Assembly: GCA_023374025.1 (NCBI GenBank)
Contig: SIJG01000014.1
Span: 1,969,077 to 2,033,076 of the forward strand
DNA length: 64,000 nucleotides
Source of the DNA: Heterodera schachtii
Lineage: Eukaryota > Nematoda > Chromadorea > Rhabditida > Heteroderidae
Direction of reading: 5' to 3'
Shown here piece after piece: positions 24,934 to 37,100 of this stretch; position 1 is the stretch's first letter, and every line of letters begins with the position of its first letter. A model generated the notes under the pieces. The model had not been told where the DNA came from. It saw only the letters and a program-made list of their open reading frames with translations, and searched no databases. A program made the translations under genes and the position numbers.

Positions 24934-27900
24934 TTAATTCAATAGTTTTTTGAGTTCATTTCTCTCGAGAATTGTTGAGTGCAATTTGACATTGAAAAAG
25001 GCGAATTGTTGAAAGTCATTGACAGTTTCAACATCAAAATTTGTTTTCAAATTTTCCCACAATTTTTCCTTAATTTCTTTCATCTTTTTGTATTTTAAAT
25101 TTTCTTTAAATTGAATTCCGACAATCCAAAACATTTCAAATTGGCCAATACTTTAAAAATTGAATTAAATGAAATTTAAAATATTTTCGATAATTAAATT
25201 TTGTCGGAAATTAAGCATAATTAAGTAATTCCAACCTTTTTGGGCTCTGTTGAATCCTTAGAATATTTTGTTCTTTAATTTGAGGATGAAGGTTCATAAT
25301 TTTGGGATATAAATGCAAAAATTCGACCGAATCCTCCAAAAATTCTTCAGCATAATTAAATAATTTGTGCCCAATTCGTTTGCCAACAAAATCACAGAAT
25401 TTTCCAATAAAAAATTGGGAGCCGACGCATTTAATTGCAATAAAATCGGAGTACTAAATACAAAATTATATTTAAAACAATGACACAAATGTATAAAACA
25501 CCGTGTCAATGAATTCTGTTGGTTTGTTCAATTCTTCATTTAATGCCGACAAATCATTCCCGTGCCAAAGGTGAATTATCGCTGCAATTAGTAAAAAAAC
25601 GGAAAAATTAAATAACCCGAAAATATATTGGTTACCTATCATTTCGTCACTGATCATTTCGTCACTGAGGAATAATTTAAAAAAATGTTGGCAAAATGTC
25701 ATTATTTAAATTATTTTCACTAAATAAATATGTTTTATTTCGAAAATGGTTATTAAATAATTATGTTAAAAATAAATTCTTCATTTAATTATTTTTTTTA
25801 ATTATATATTTTTTAAATTCTTTGTTACATGCGATGGAAAACATGCACAAAATAAGAGTGCGAATTGGCCATTATTCGGTTCATCGTAGCTAATAAACGA
25901 AAATAAGACTTTTCATCAAATAAACTCTTTCTGATAGGCAATTTCATTATTCTTTTTTTGAACACGTCACCAATTCGTTGGAAGGGTGGAAAAAGTAAAC
26001 AACAGATGTGCGGATTTAAGATAACGATCCATTAGCCAAATCAAAATGTGCTGGCCAATTTGCACTCTTATTTGTGCATGTTTTCCATCGCATGTAACAA
26101 TGAATTAAAAAAATACATATTTTAAAAAAATAATTAAATGAAGAATTTATTTTCAACATAATTATTTGATAACCATTTCAGAAATAAAAAATATTTTATT
26201 TAATGAAAATAATTTACATAATGACATTTTGCCAATATTTTTTAAATAATCAGTGACGAACTGAACAGTGACGAAACGATCAGTGACGAAATGATCGGCC
26301 ACCATATTAATTTTGCTTTATGTAAAAACCTTCTCGCATTTTCCATCGGATGACTTGCGCATTTAGCAAATTAATTTCTTGGCCCAAATTCTCTTCTGGG
26401 AACATTGGCCTTATTATTGGCATTGTCAGCACTCTCTTCAACACTTTTCTCAATCCGTTCGGTGCCAAAGTTTGCTTTTTCGTCCATTCTCTCCCTGGCG
26501 ACCAAATCAAAATGGCACCACTGTTTTTCTGATTGGCATTCACCATTTCTAATTGAACAGGCAATGGCCAATGCCTGAATTTTGAGAAAAACTTGGCCTA
26601 TTTTAAGGAATTTGGAATGGAATTTTGTCGACTCCGAAACGAAAAAACAATTTAATTAAATTTTAATTAAATATGGAACTAAAATTATTTGAGCTTTTTT
26701 ACTTACCATGTTGTGAAGGTCAGAAAGAATTTGTGAATTATGAAAGGAAGTGAAGAAGCTGTTGGGTAAAGCAGAAACACTTTCGTTAGCATTATTTTGA
26801 GCATTTTCGTGTCCAAAAATCCCATTTCCGTGCTGTAAATTTTTTTATCTGAAAAATATTTCCATTTTTAAATTATTTTAATTTATTTTTCACTTTTTGC
26901 CCATTGTTCCAAATAAGCATTTGCTTGCAGAAATAGGCTCAGCTTTTTGCTTTCTTTGGCAATTTGTTCAGTGCCAATTTCATTGTCCGTTAATAGAAAA
27001 TTCAAAATTTTAATGTCACTTCCGTAATCTTAAAATTAACATCCAAATTAATATTTAAAATTATTTAATAATAATAATAATAATAAAAATAATACCCGAT
27101 AAAATTGTCAACATCGCTTTCATTTCTTTGACCTTTTCTCTGTTTATTAATGCATTTCGTTTGTGTTCTTCCATTAACATTTCAATGCTTAGCATTTGTC
27201 TAATTTCTTCCTCAATTTCAACCGCTTTTTCTTTTGCTTAATTTGTTATTAATTAAAGGTCCGCTTTAATTAGCAATATTAATTACTAATTAATCAACTA
27301 ATTAATAATTAATCAATCCATTTGTTTACATGCTTTTGACAATGCTTCTTTCTTTTCTCGCATTTTTTCGTTTCGCTTTATCCACTCAAATTTGTGTTGT
27401 GCTTCGTCCAAATTGTCATTTGCCAATAAATTCTCAATTTTTTGTGCCATTATTTTCCCAATTCTTTCAATTTGTTTGGCATTATATTTTCCGATTGGCA
27501 AATGTTTTAAAATTGGCACGAAAATGAACGGAATTAAAATGTGCACTCCCATAAAAACCATTTTCAATGTTGGCACGGACAAATGCTCGTCCTTCTCATA
27601 TTTTTGAATAGACAAAGTGTGCAAATTCTGTGAATATTATTTTATTAGGAATCGATTTTTAGACACGAAAATCCCCAAAAATTGGCAAAACTTGAAAAAA
27701 CGGACTAAATTTTTTAACAAAATGTATTATAAAATTAATAATAAGATTTTTAATATTTTTCTTAAGATTAAAATTTTGAAAACTAGAAGATTTGATCAAA
27801 GATTTAGTGAATAATTTTTGAAAAATTTTCCATTTTAGTGGTGTCTTTAAATAGGCATTTAAAAATGGCAAAAGCTGCATTTGAAAAGTCATCTTAGGAA

Positions 27901-30900
27901 CTCTAAATCACATCTAAAAATGCATTTTAATTCCTAACTCAACATATTAGAGGAATAGCCTAAAAATCCCACCATTAATTATATTATATTATTTCTGAAT
28001 TTAATTTAATTTTTTTATTTTCTTACATTGCAAAGAATACAGTAAAGTGACCCATTTTGGCATCCATTCTTCTTACTGTGCTCACATTGGACAGTTCCGA
28101 AGATTTTTTGACGATTAAACCCTTCCGGCAACAAACAAATTGGCTGCAAATTCTCATTTTTGTTTTTGATAAAATTTGCATTTTTCGTTTCCAGTTTTGC
28201 ATCTTCCGACTTAATTTTTTTATTAAATTAAATTAGCATTTTTAATTTTTTCATATTTTTTGAAATTTTTACCCATTTTTGGATTATATTTTGCAATTCG
28301 CTAATCACTTCACAGAAATGTTCTTTCTCATCTCCCATAAATTCGTCATTTTCTAATGTTTTTGTCAACTAAATTTGTCAATTGTTAATTAATTAATTAA
28401 TTAATTTTAAAATAATAATTTTAAAAACCATTTCATTATTTGTGTCCTTCCGTTGAATGAATTTAATTTCTTGCAATAATTCAGGAAATTCCTCATTTTT
28501 AATGTTGAAAAACTTCGGCGTTTTCTTTCTTCAATAAATTCATTCAAAAATTTGTCCGTTTGGTATAAGCTTAGCAAATGATCATCTGAATGAATATGTT
28601 TTAAGAATAATTATTTAATTAATCATTTAAATTCCATTTAAATTTGCCTAATTTCATTTGCGCTTCAAATTTTTCATATGAAATTTCGAATTTTGCAAAT
28701 GCTTCAAAAACTTTTCGGCAATTGTTCTTTTCTTCCTCCTCTTCTTTACCACTTTTGTTGGCATTTCCAAATTTAATTAGCGTCAACAAAATTTGTTTTT
28801 GGCAAATTTTGTCCAATTTTTCCCATTCGCTTTTTGGCGATTTGATTATAAATTTTACAAAATTTCTTAAATGCATTTGATCGCTCATATTGCAAATTTC
28901 ATTTTCTAAGCTTTTGCCCTTTTCTTCTGAGGAAATTGGCCCAATTATAAGCTGTTTAAGTTCAAAATGAACTGTTTTCAGCAAATGCTTCATGTCGGTG
29001 CCTTTTGACAGGTCAATTTCTGAAATTAATGATTAATTAAGTTTGAAATTTAAATTGTTTTATTTTGTTGTCAATTTTTTGCCGATATTTATGAAATATT
29101 GAACAAATTTATTCTCAATAAAACTTTTTTGCCTTTTTGTGCACATTTTAGAAATTGCTATGTCGTTACTTATATGTGAATTTTTTTTTTTGTTTTTTTT
29201 TTTTTTACATTTTTTATATTCAAGAATTCTTATGAAATGCCTAAATAATCTTAAAATCAAAGAAATAGTGAAAAAAGAAACGATGACTGAAATAATTACA
29301 AATGCCCGAAATTGTTTTAAAACAAAAAATCGTGAAAGTTTTTTTTCAAATATTTCACTGTGCCAATCAAAAATAAAATGGCCAAACCTGAAATGGTGGA
29401 CAAAATGCCATCAAAGTGATTGCTGAATTTTTGAGATGGGTTCAATTTGAAGTGCTGTTTTTCTGCGAATTCCTTCAGCTGATTCGCCGCTTTGATTCGC
29501 TGGTAAATTTGGTTGACGTAAATGCCAATGTCCAACACTCTGAGCAGCGATTTTATCGTTGGATTTTCAATTTTGGAAATTTTCTCCGAATTTTCCCTCT
29601 TTATAAGGTCAATTAATTTCTGGTACATTGCTTTTAGATAATTGTCGTCAGAAAATTTGCTGACTTTTTTCACTTTGAATTCGAAAAAGTCCGTTTCGAT
29701 GGCATTGTTTAGAAAAGGCAAACAATGATCACTGATCATTGTTAAATTTTGTTTTGGATTTATCATTTCGTCAAGTGATCGACGCGTTTCGGCACTTTTT
29801 GTCGAATTTTCATCGCTTCCCTCATTTTTACCTTAAATAATTAGTTAATAGGGCTGTCATTTTAAGGTGCATGCCTAAAATTTATGTGCACCGTTACACT
29901 CATTGTCAGATAAGCACGAAAAGGGCGTTTTTAGGGAGTCCCGACATTTGCGCTTATGTCTAAAATCGGATTCAAAGTTGCATTTTTTCATTCCCTGGTA
30001 GCCTAAACAGCATAAAATTTAAAAAAAACAGAGTCTTCTCGTTTATTAGGAGCGTTAATTCTGCCGTTTGGATAATTAATGATTTTTCAAATTTTACTGA
30101 CTGTCGAATTATCAGACACAAACACTTTCTGTCACTTATTTAATGGGCGATTAGTGATTGAAAGAACTTAAGGCGCAAATGCGGGACATGGTTTTAGCAT
30201 AGAATGAAGCTTTTAAGGGTTAACTTTACAATGCTTATTTTTGCCTTTTTCCGATTTTTTGTGCTTTATGCTTAGGCGCCCTATTTTTGTGTCTTTTTTG
30301 CCATTTTTTATAAAATGCAATAAAAAAACAAAAATACACTAATGGAATACTTCTCAAAATTCTTCCTTTATATCTTTTTTCATAACCAAAATTTTTAATA
30401 TGAAAATTTTCCTATTTTTGAAAAACTTTGAAATATTAAATTTTTCGTTTTAAAATTTAAAGAACAAATTTGTGCATAGATGGCATCTCTAAATAATAAA
30501 TATTCTATTATTTATTAATTTAGCACTTGTCTCTCCTGTCATTTCCCATTTTTGTTCTGCTGAATGTTTTTCCACCGTTCTTTCCTTATTTCTTTCCCAT
30601 TTTCGATTATTTTTGCCATTTTTTATTTCTTTTTCACTTTTCATTTTTAATTCTTCCGAATTTCCTTTTTCTTTTGTCTCTTTTTCTTCTGATGCTTTTG
30701 AGTTTTTTAATTTTTCACTTTTTGATAATATTTTTCCTTTCTTTTTGCCTTTTTCCTCTTCTTTTTTCTTCCATTTCGCTTTTTCCTTTTCCTTTTTCTT
30801 TTCTCTTTTCGAATTTTCTTCATTATTTTGCTGAATATTAATTTCCTTTTCATTTAAATTTTCTGAAATTTTTTCCGTTTTTTCTTCAATTTTATTCATA

Positions 30901-33861
30901 ATTTTTGTCTCATTTTCATTTTTCTTTTTGAAATTTTCTTTTGCATCTGTAAAAATTTCTTCTTTATCTAATGAATCTGAGGATAAATAATCATTTGCAC
31001 TGATATATTCGGTCTTAAAGTTTTTTCTTTAAAATTTTGGCATTTTAACTAATAAAATTACCGGTGCTAACATTTTCCTAATTTTTGCATTGTCTTCGCC
31101 TTTTAAGAAAGTTTTCAACAATTTCTCTAAATGAAATTCGCTTTTATTTTTTAAAATCTCTATATTTAAAGTCACCATTTTTTGAGAAAAGTTCTTTGAA
31201 TTCGTCCCCTCCTTCTGATTGATTGTCAATTAATTGGCTAATTTTCTCGAAATGCATTCTCGACAAAAATTTATCATTTTTTGTTTTCCTTTTTAAATTT
31301 TTGCTCATACAAATAATAAATGTTGCGCCAATTGACTCAGCAAAATTACTCAGTGCTTTCTTTTTGCTCTCATAATTTTTAATTCGGTCCATTTTTTGCA
31401 TTTCGCCGAATGATTCTTCCGCGCATATTTTTAGTGCCTTTAAAAGAGTGACGTCATCCGGCCCATTCTCCCACAACACAAAGAATTCCTGGCATTAACA
31501 TATTTAAAATTATATTTAAAATTTAATAATGTAAAATTGTTATTTGTATTTTGGTTAGGCATTTAGCACATTTTTTGCTTTTCGAGCAGCTAAAAATCCA
31601 ATTTTAAATGAAAAATATTTGATGCAATTATTTGAAAAAGAAATCGTTATATATTGCTAAAGAAGATCCTTTTACAAATTCTATTTTAGTCCTCATTAAC
31701 TGTGGATTAAACTTAAACTAATAAAAATATTAAACAATTAATTAAATTACCTTTTGCTTTTCTTTAGCCGTTTTCTTCTCAAGTGCAATGCGATTTTCCA
31801 CAATTAATTGCTCAATTTTCGCTGCTTTTCCCTTACTTTCGAGCGCAATTTGCTCGATTTTGCCACAAATTTCTTTGTCTTTGGTCCAAAATCCTTCCAA
31901 ATAATACAGCCAAATGGCTTTTAAATCGTCAATTATTTCCGTCCGCATTTCCATAAATTCAGTCGTCGTCTTCTCCGCCCGAGCAAAAGCCATCGGTTGC
32001 AATTCGAAAAAATTCACCCATAAAAATTTTCGCAATATAATCGTCGTATAGAAATTTGGCCAACACAATTTCTGTCCTCCATTTTCCCAATGCCGTTCTG
32101 TCTCGTAAAAATGACTGATATAAATTTGCGTAAAATGCATCATTGGACATTTGACAAACTAAAAAAATAATAAAAAAATAAATAATAAAAAAGTCAACAA
32201 ATAACCGACACAAAAAATCGAGCTGCTCACGGAATCCAACCAAAAGCATTGCCATGCGAGGAAAGCCAAGCAATCGGGCCAACTTCTCATGAGCTTTTTT
32301 AATTTCATCAAAGTCAGCCCTTTTTTTCATTTCGCTTAAATGATACATTTAATGGCATTTTAAATATTTTTTATTTACTCAAAAAATTTGACGAGTTTTT
32401 TGCGGGCCAAAAAGAAATTCAACAAATCGCTGAGAATCCATTCCAAAATTTCGTCCCAATTGTTTTGCACAATTTCTTTGGATTCCTCCACATTTTCGCA
32501 GTTTGGCTTCTCCACCGTTGCGGCGTATCTGATGGGGTCGGAACTCAACGCTCTGAGCAGTTCAAATTTCAGCTTAAGTGCGTAACACATGGTCTGAGCA
32601 ATAACACTGATGCTGCTCAGATGCGACTCAGTAATTATTCTGTCTTGCTTGAAAAATGTCATAATGTGAACCCTGAAAAAGCAACGACAAAAACAAATGT
32701 CTGAAATATGGAAATTTAATGAATTAAGCTAATTTGCGAAGAATAGAAGCCGGGGATGTGCCATAGGCTTAGTCAGAAAAATATGTTTTTCATAGAAGTT
32801 TCTGATGGTTTTTTGGGACGACGGATTTATCTGAAGGATTACTCATGAAAACCGTTATAATAACAGAAATTAATTCAAATTTCGGGTCAGCACAAATTTT
32901 CCGTTCACTAAATTTCACTCCTTTTCATTTAATTTTTTTTTCAAATTTATTACTCGCCAATTCCTTGACAAAATTCTTTGTAGAAATTCGATTTTCTTTC
33001 GCGTTGAACATTAAGGAATTTGTATTGGAGGTCAACTTTGATCTTTTCCAATCGCCCTTTGTTCTGCTCAACTTTCCAACGGAGCATGTAAAGGTGCGTG
33101 TAAAGTGCGATTTTGAACATCATCAGTTCTTCATGCTCCTCAGAAATTTCGCCAAAAAATTCCATGTAAAAATCATCCAAAAATTGGTGCTGAATTCCCC
33201 CGCAGGGGTTATAGCTGAAGCGCGTACCGCGGAACAGACCTTAATTAGGTACAAAATGGGAGAGGAGTGGTCAAAGCTAACGCAAATTCAGCACTCCAAT
33301 GGGAATACATTTGTTGGCCGGGGCAGAGAATTTCTATAAGAATCGGAAGAAATCGGCGCTGAAATGGCTCAGACCGGGACAAATCGCAGAAAAGAGGTGT
33401 CACTTTTCATTTAAGAAATTCTTGTAGACCATAAAAGGTTAAATTTACGGATTCCCAATTTTAATAAATAAAATTTTTTTTGAAAGTTTAGGGTTTACCA
33501 AGAGGAGTTTCGAGATGGACAATGAAATTTTAAGAATTTACTAATAAAATTTTCATCTGTATCTGTTATTTTTTAATTGAAATTTTGATGATTTTTTCTT
33601 TTTTTGTGTCCAATTTTCCTGGGCTTAGTCGGGGACGGATCAGATTCATACTTTAAACTTTTAACTCAACCGTAGCTAATTTATCCAATTTCTGAGCTTT
33701 TCGTAAATACATTCCAGCGTTAACACCAGTAAATTTCAATCAAATATAAATGAGAAATTTGAAACTTAGTTAAGCTTACCCTTCAAATAACTTTCTCCGG
33801 GATAATTCGACGATGGACGAAAGTAAAGAAAAATATTTAACAATAAAAGTAAAAAGCGCAT
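24934..33861 (-). CDS. PAP-B: secreted poly(A)-polymerase-like protein with degenerate catalytic site
   Basis: Same exon plan and phases as PAP-A, read on the minus strand. The start at 33861 encodes a signal peptide (MRFLLLLLNIFLYFRPSS) with donor AAGG|GTAAGC. Next comes the helical module (LDDFYMEFFGE near 33.18 kb, LLGFPRMAMLL near 32.25 kb, LWENGPDDVTLL near 31.47 kb), then the Lys/Glu coiled coil, intact here from 31.0 to 30.52 kb. The PAP part includes LLPEGFNRQKIFGT (28.1 kb), MPIIRPMFPEEN (26.4 kb) and MLWIVGIQF (25.1 kb), ending in TAA at 24934. All three catalytic Asp are missing, so polymerase activity is unlikely. One frame problem exists near 31975, between IATDG and TTEFMEM, where no clean intron fits. 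Intron GC donor TTAG|GCAAAT near 28.65 kb. Exact exon ends were not all fixed. Confidence 0.7.
25630..26303. mobile_element. Foldback element inserted in a PAP-B intron
   Basis: Two arms of roughly 300 bp are inverted copies. The shared core is CATGCGATGGAAAACATGCA plus AATTGGCCA. Each end carries tandem copies of GATCATTTCGTCACT. The ends begin GGTTACC / GGTGGCC, and ATATT flanks both sides as a possible 5-bp duplication. The corresponding PAP-A intron (11159-11217) lacks it, so it arrived after the arms became near-identical. Confidence 0.75.
29855..30490. repeat. Expanded intron insert in PAP-B, probable decayed transposon
   Basis: The PAP-B intron between the Lys-rich exon and the next exon is a few hundred bases longer than in PAP-A. 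Its borders, TAGGGCTGTCAT on one side and GATGCCATCTCTA on the other, look like inverted ends. PAP-A keeps TAGGGATGCCATC at 7433, which suggests an internally deleted copy there. No target duplication was resolved. Confidence 0.4.
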
Positions 33862-34879
33862 TTTTAATATAAAAAAATAATGAAATATTTTATGATGCTA
33901 AAAAGGTAAGCCTATTTTATTTATTATTTTTTCATTGCATTAAAATTAATTGAAATATTTTTTGAAGAAATAAACCAACAGTATCGATTTAATTGGCATT
34001 TACTTTACATATACAATCACGTCAATTCATAAAAAATATATTGTATATATTATTCGTAATAATTAATATATAGTGGACCAACGAAAAATTGTGAAAACTG
34101 TTGACTTTTGTTTTTTACGAAAAATTCAAAGGAATAGGCTAAATTTTTAAAAAACTCAAATAAAAAAAACTTGAAGAAAATACCATAGGATAAAAAAAAA
34201 TTATGCACGAGAATTCAAGACCTATAACTTTCCGTACTGGGCTTTTTCGTAAAAACAAAAATTTTCGATTTCATTTTTTCGAAACAACAATTGGTGCCAA
34301 CAGTGGCGACTTTTAGAATATTGGAATTGTTGGCCAATTTTGTAACGATTTATACCAAAAATTGGCGATTTTTGGCTCAAATTTTGCAAATTTTAGGGAA
34401 CTTTGGGTCCGGGATCCCGGTAGACGCACCGGGGAAAATTGTGAGATTTTTTAATGAAATTTCTTAAAAAGGTGTACTTTTATTGCCTTTAAAATTCTGC
34501 GTTTTTATTGTCGGGGCAAAAAGATGCGCTTGTACGACAAATGTTGAGCGTCATTTTGACAAAAGTCGGCGTCGTGAGAAGGCTGGCCGTTGTCTTTGCT
34601 TATAGCTCAAAAAATTACCGGTTTTGCCAATTTTGTGTTGTAACTAGAGTTGAGCGGGACCGGGACCGGGACGGGAATTCCCGGTTTTTTCAGGTCCCGG
34701 TCCCGATCCCGGTTTTTGGAAAAACAGAAATCCCGGTCCCGGTTTTTCCAGTCCCGGTCCCGGCGGGACTAAATAAGCACTGGTAAGAATGAGGGTCTGG
34801 TGAGAAAAGAGAAGGGAATTGGTGAGGAATGGGAAATTTTTGAGAAAAAAAATTAAATTATTTATTATTCTTCCATTAT

Positions 34880-34947
34880 CTTGTGTGGTGAAGTGGCTAA
34901 ACCTTCTGACCTTCGGTGGTCTGCTCTTGGGTTCAATTCCCCAACAT
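34880..34947 (+). other. tRNA-like segment (Pol III A/B boxes) inside hAT element
   Basis: TGGTGAAGTGG (34886-34896) fits the A box and GGTTCAATTCC (34930-34940) fits the B box GGTTCRANNCC exactly, 33 bases apart as in tRNAs. Acceptor and T-arm pairing are imperfect, so it looks tRNA-derived rather than a working tRNA. It is embedded well inside the element, not at its edge. Confidence 0.55.
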
Positions 34948-35289
34948 AACAGAAACTTTTTTCATATTTTCTTTACATTATTTCATTTAAATTTAATTAA
35001 TAAAAATAGTTCAACTTAAAATTATTAGTTTTTCTTTTTTTAAGCAGCCTAAAACCACAAATGAATCAAATATTTAGTCATTTTTTGACAAATTCTGTTA
35101 ACATATTACACTCAAAATTTCAAAATTTTTCCGGCGGCGCCTATCGGCACCGCCGGACCCCGCCCCCAATGATCCAAAAAGGTTTTTGGAAAAGCCGCGC
35201 CACAAAAAGAGCAATTTAAAGCAAAAAATTTAAGAAATTGTTAATTTAGTTAAAAAATCCAGAATTATATGACTCAGAAAATTCTAAGA

Positions 35290-35306
35290 CCCCCCCCCCC
35301 CCCCCC
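35290..35306. repeat. C homopolymer
   Basis: Run of about 16 C inside the hAT-type element. Similar G/C runs occur at 19996, 48168, 53241, 57056, 61577 and 62262. Their lengths may be unreliable in the assembly. Confidence 0.8.
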
Positions 35307-35916
35307 GAAATAAAATTTTTTTTAATTTTCCTAAGAATAATGGAAAAATTCACCCCAAACGAAAATTTAAAAATTTTAATGTACATTTATGAATATAAGA
35401 AAATTTTCGAAAAAAAGTGCAATCAAATTTTCTTCAAAAAATTTTCACTTGGGAAAATTCCCGGTTGGTCCCGGTCCCGGCTTTTTTCGCGGTCCCGGAC
35501 GAAAATCGAGGTCCCGGTCCCGACTTTTCTGGTCCCGGTAAGTCCCGGTCCCGGTTTTTGTCAAATTTCCCGGTCCCGCTCAACTCTAGTTGTAACGATG
35601 TGCTGGGGCACCCGGACATTTGGACAGTGAGTGAATTTTTTTTTACTATTATAAATGGCTGCTTTAGCAGCAATTAAAAAAATAATAATTTTTAAGAATA
35701 TTTAGGTAAATTGAATTTTCTTAGTCTGATCAGGCACTAAAATAGGTAATTGATTCTTTCTAAAACCAAGATAAATTAAGTTTTTTAAAAAATAATCAAG
35801 ATGAATTTTATTGCTGTTTATTAATGAGCCCGGCGCTTACAAATTGACTAATCAGATTGGAAGAATTGCCAAATGTCCTAGGAAATTTTTTTGTCATTGC
35901 TAAAGCCATTTATAAT

Positions 35917-36573
35917 CAGGGATGCGATCGAAAAATTTTCAAAATAAGAACATCAAGACCAAAAAATAAGATTTTTGGGTCCAAAATAAGGACATTTTGC
36001 AAAATTGCTTTAAATCGCTTATATAACATTTTATTCAATTAATATAGAATCAACTTTCGTATTTTTTGCCTCCCATGATAATTTTTAACAATTTTGGGGA
36101 GGAAATACGCAAATCGTACATTTAATACAATCGGGCTCAAAAAAAATATCAGATTTTACGATTTTTTTTGCGGCGCATTTTTCAAAGACTTTTTTGGGAA
36201 CAAGCGGGGCGGAAGGCCGGCGGTGCCGAAAGGCGCCGCCGGGAAAATTTTTGAAAATTTGAGTATAATTTGTTAGCAGATTTTGTCCAAAAATTGTCCA
36301 AATTTTGTGATTCTGAGCCAATTTTTAAGAAAACAAAGTATTTTTGGGGTCCGGCGGTGCCGTTAGGCACCGCCGTGGAAAATTTTGAAAATCATAAGTG
36401 ACATTACGCCATAAAATTACAAATTTTCTGAAGAATTTTAAGAAATAAGAACAAAATAAGAACAATAGCCCGAAATAAGGACAAATCTTACAAATAAGGA
36501 CATTTTTATTTTGTAAGATTTGGACCCTCCAAATAAGGACAAATCTTATAAATAAGGACAGATCGAAACCCTG
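35917..36573. mobile_element. hAT-type MITE, family 2 (AAATAAGGACA-rich)
   Basis: Ends CAGGGATGCGATCGA / GATCGAAACCCTG are inverted and flanked by the perfect 8-bp duplication TTTATAAT. Arms contain repeated AAATAAGGACAAATCTTA. The interior has two GC hairpins, CCGGCGGTGCCGAAAGGCGC (36206) and GGCGGTGCCGTTAGGCACCG (36354). Confidence 0.85.
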
Positions 36574-36703
36574 TTTATAATAGGAAAAAATTCATTCACT
36601 GTCGTAATGTCCACTGTCCAATTGTCCGGTCCTGTCCAAATGTCCACTGTCCAAATGTCCGGTCACGGGTGCTGGTTAGAATTGTGAGCATCTGATCCCC
36701 ACA

Positions 36704-36832
36704 TAAATCACTCTTTCTCTGTCTATCTCTGTCTCTCCCTCTATTTCTCTGTCTCCTCTATTCTTTCTTTCTTTCTCTTCCCTCTCTCGCTCTCTCTCTC
36801 GCTCTCTCTCTCTCTCTTTTCCTCTCTCTCTG

Positions 36833-36864
<32 letters not shown>

Positions 36865-36911
36865 GCTTTTGCTCTTTTCTCTCTCTCTGTGTGTGTGTCT
36901 GTGTGTGTGTT
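36704..36911. repeat. (CT)n / (GT)n microsatellite
   Basis: Long imperfect CT array (CTCTGTCTCTCC units) ending in a short GT run. The apparent minus-strand ORF of Arg/Glu residues here is an artefact of the repeat. Confidence 0.9.
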
Positions 36912-37100
36912 TTAATAAGTGTGCTTTATTCGACTGAGGAATATTACAATGCAACCATATATCTTCTTATTACAAATTCAAATGCTTATTCAGCTAACCA
37001 TCAATCGTTAATTCCAATATATAATCATTTTAATTTAATTTTATTATAAAAATATTTTAGTAATATTATTTTATATGAATTCAAATTTTATTTTAGCGAA

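Larger units (their letters stand above)
24934..31010 (-). repeat. Right arm of large inverted duplication (partner 6860-11859)
   Basis: Near-identical reverse complement of 6860-11859, introns included, interrupted by a foldback element (25630-26303) and an expanded intron (about 29.85-30.5 kb). Identity falls sharply right of about 31.0 kb. Confidence 0.8.
34645..35588. mobile_element. hAT-type non-autonomous element with CCCGGT tandem ends and tRNA-like core
   Basis: Inverted ends TAGAGTTGAGCGGGACCGGG / CCCGGTCCCGCTCAACTCTA are perfect over 20 bp, with target duplication GTTGTAAC on both sides. Subterminal CCCGGTCCCGG iterations follow, then ACTGGTAAGAATGAGGGTC (shared with 20514-21510), a tRNA-like segment, and the hairpin GGCGGCGCCTATCGGCACCG near 35133. 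Removing the element rejoins a continuous frame in the host sequence, so the empty site can be read. Confidence 0.9.
33862..37100. other. Divergent intergenic region between PAP-B and PAP-C, repeat-rich
   Basis: Shared upstream space of two divergently transcribed family members. Two hAT-type elements, a C homopolymer and a CT-rich microsatellite fill most of it (separate entries). 33.86-34.5 kb shows no exon. The sequence split by the 34645 insertion (34.5-34.64 and 35.60-35.63 kb) has an open frame of about 50 codons, but no recognised protein. Confidence 0.5.

Noticed and set aside
32845..33339. 164-codon plus-strand ORF
   Set aside because: Overlaps and mirrors PAP-B exon 2, whose homology to PAP-A supports the minus strand.
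34880..34947. Functional tRNA gene
   Set aside because: A and B boxes fit, but arm pairing is poor and it lies inside a transposable element.
36676..36954. Arg/Glu-rich minus-strand ORF
   Set aside because: Translation of the CT microsatellite.
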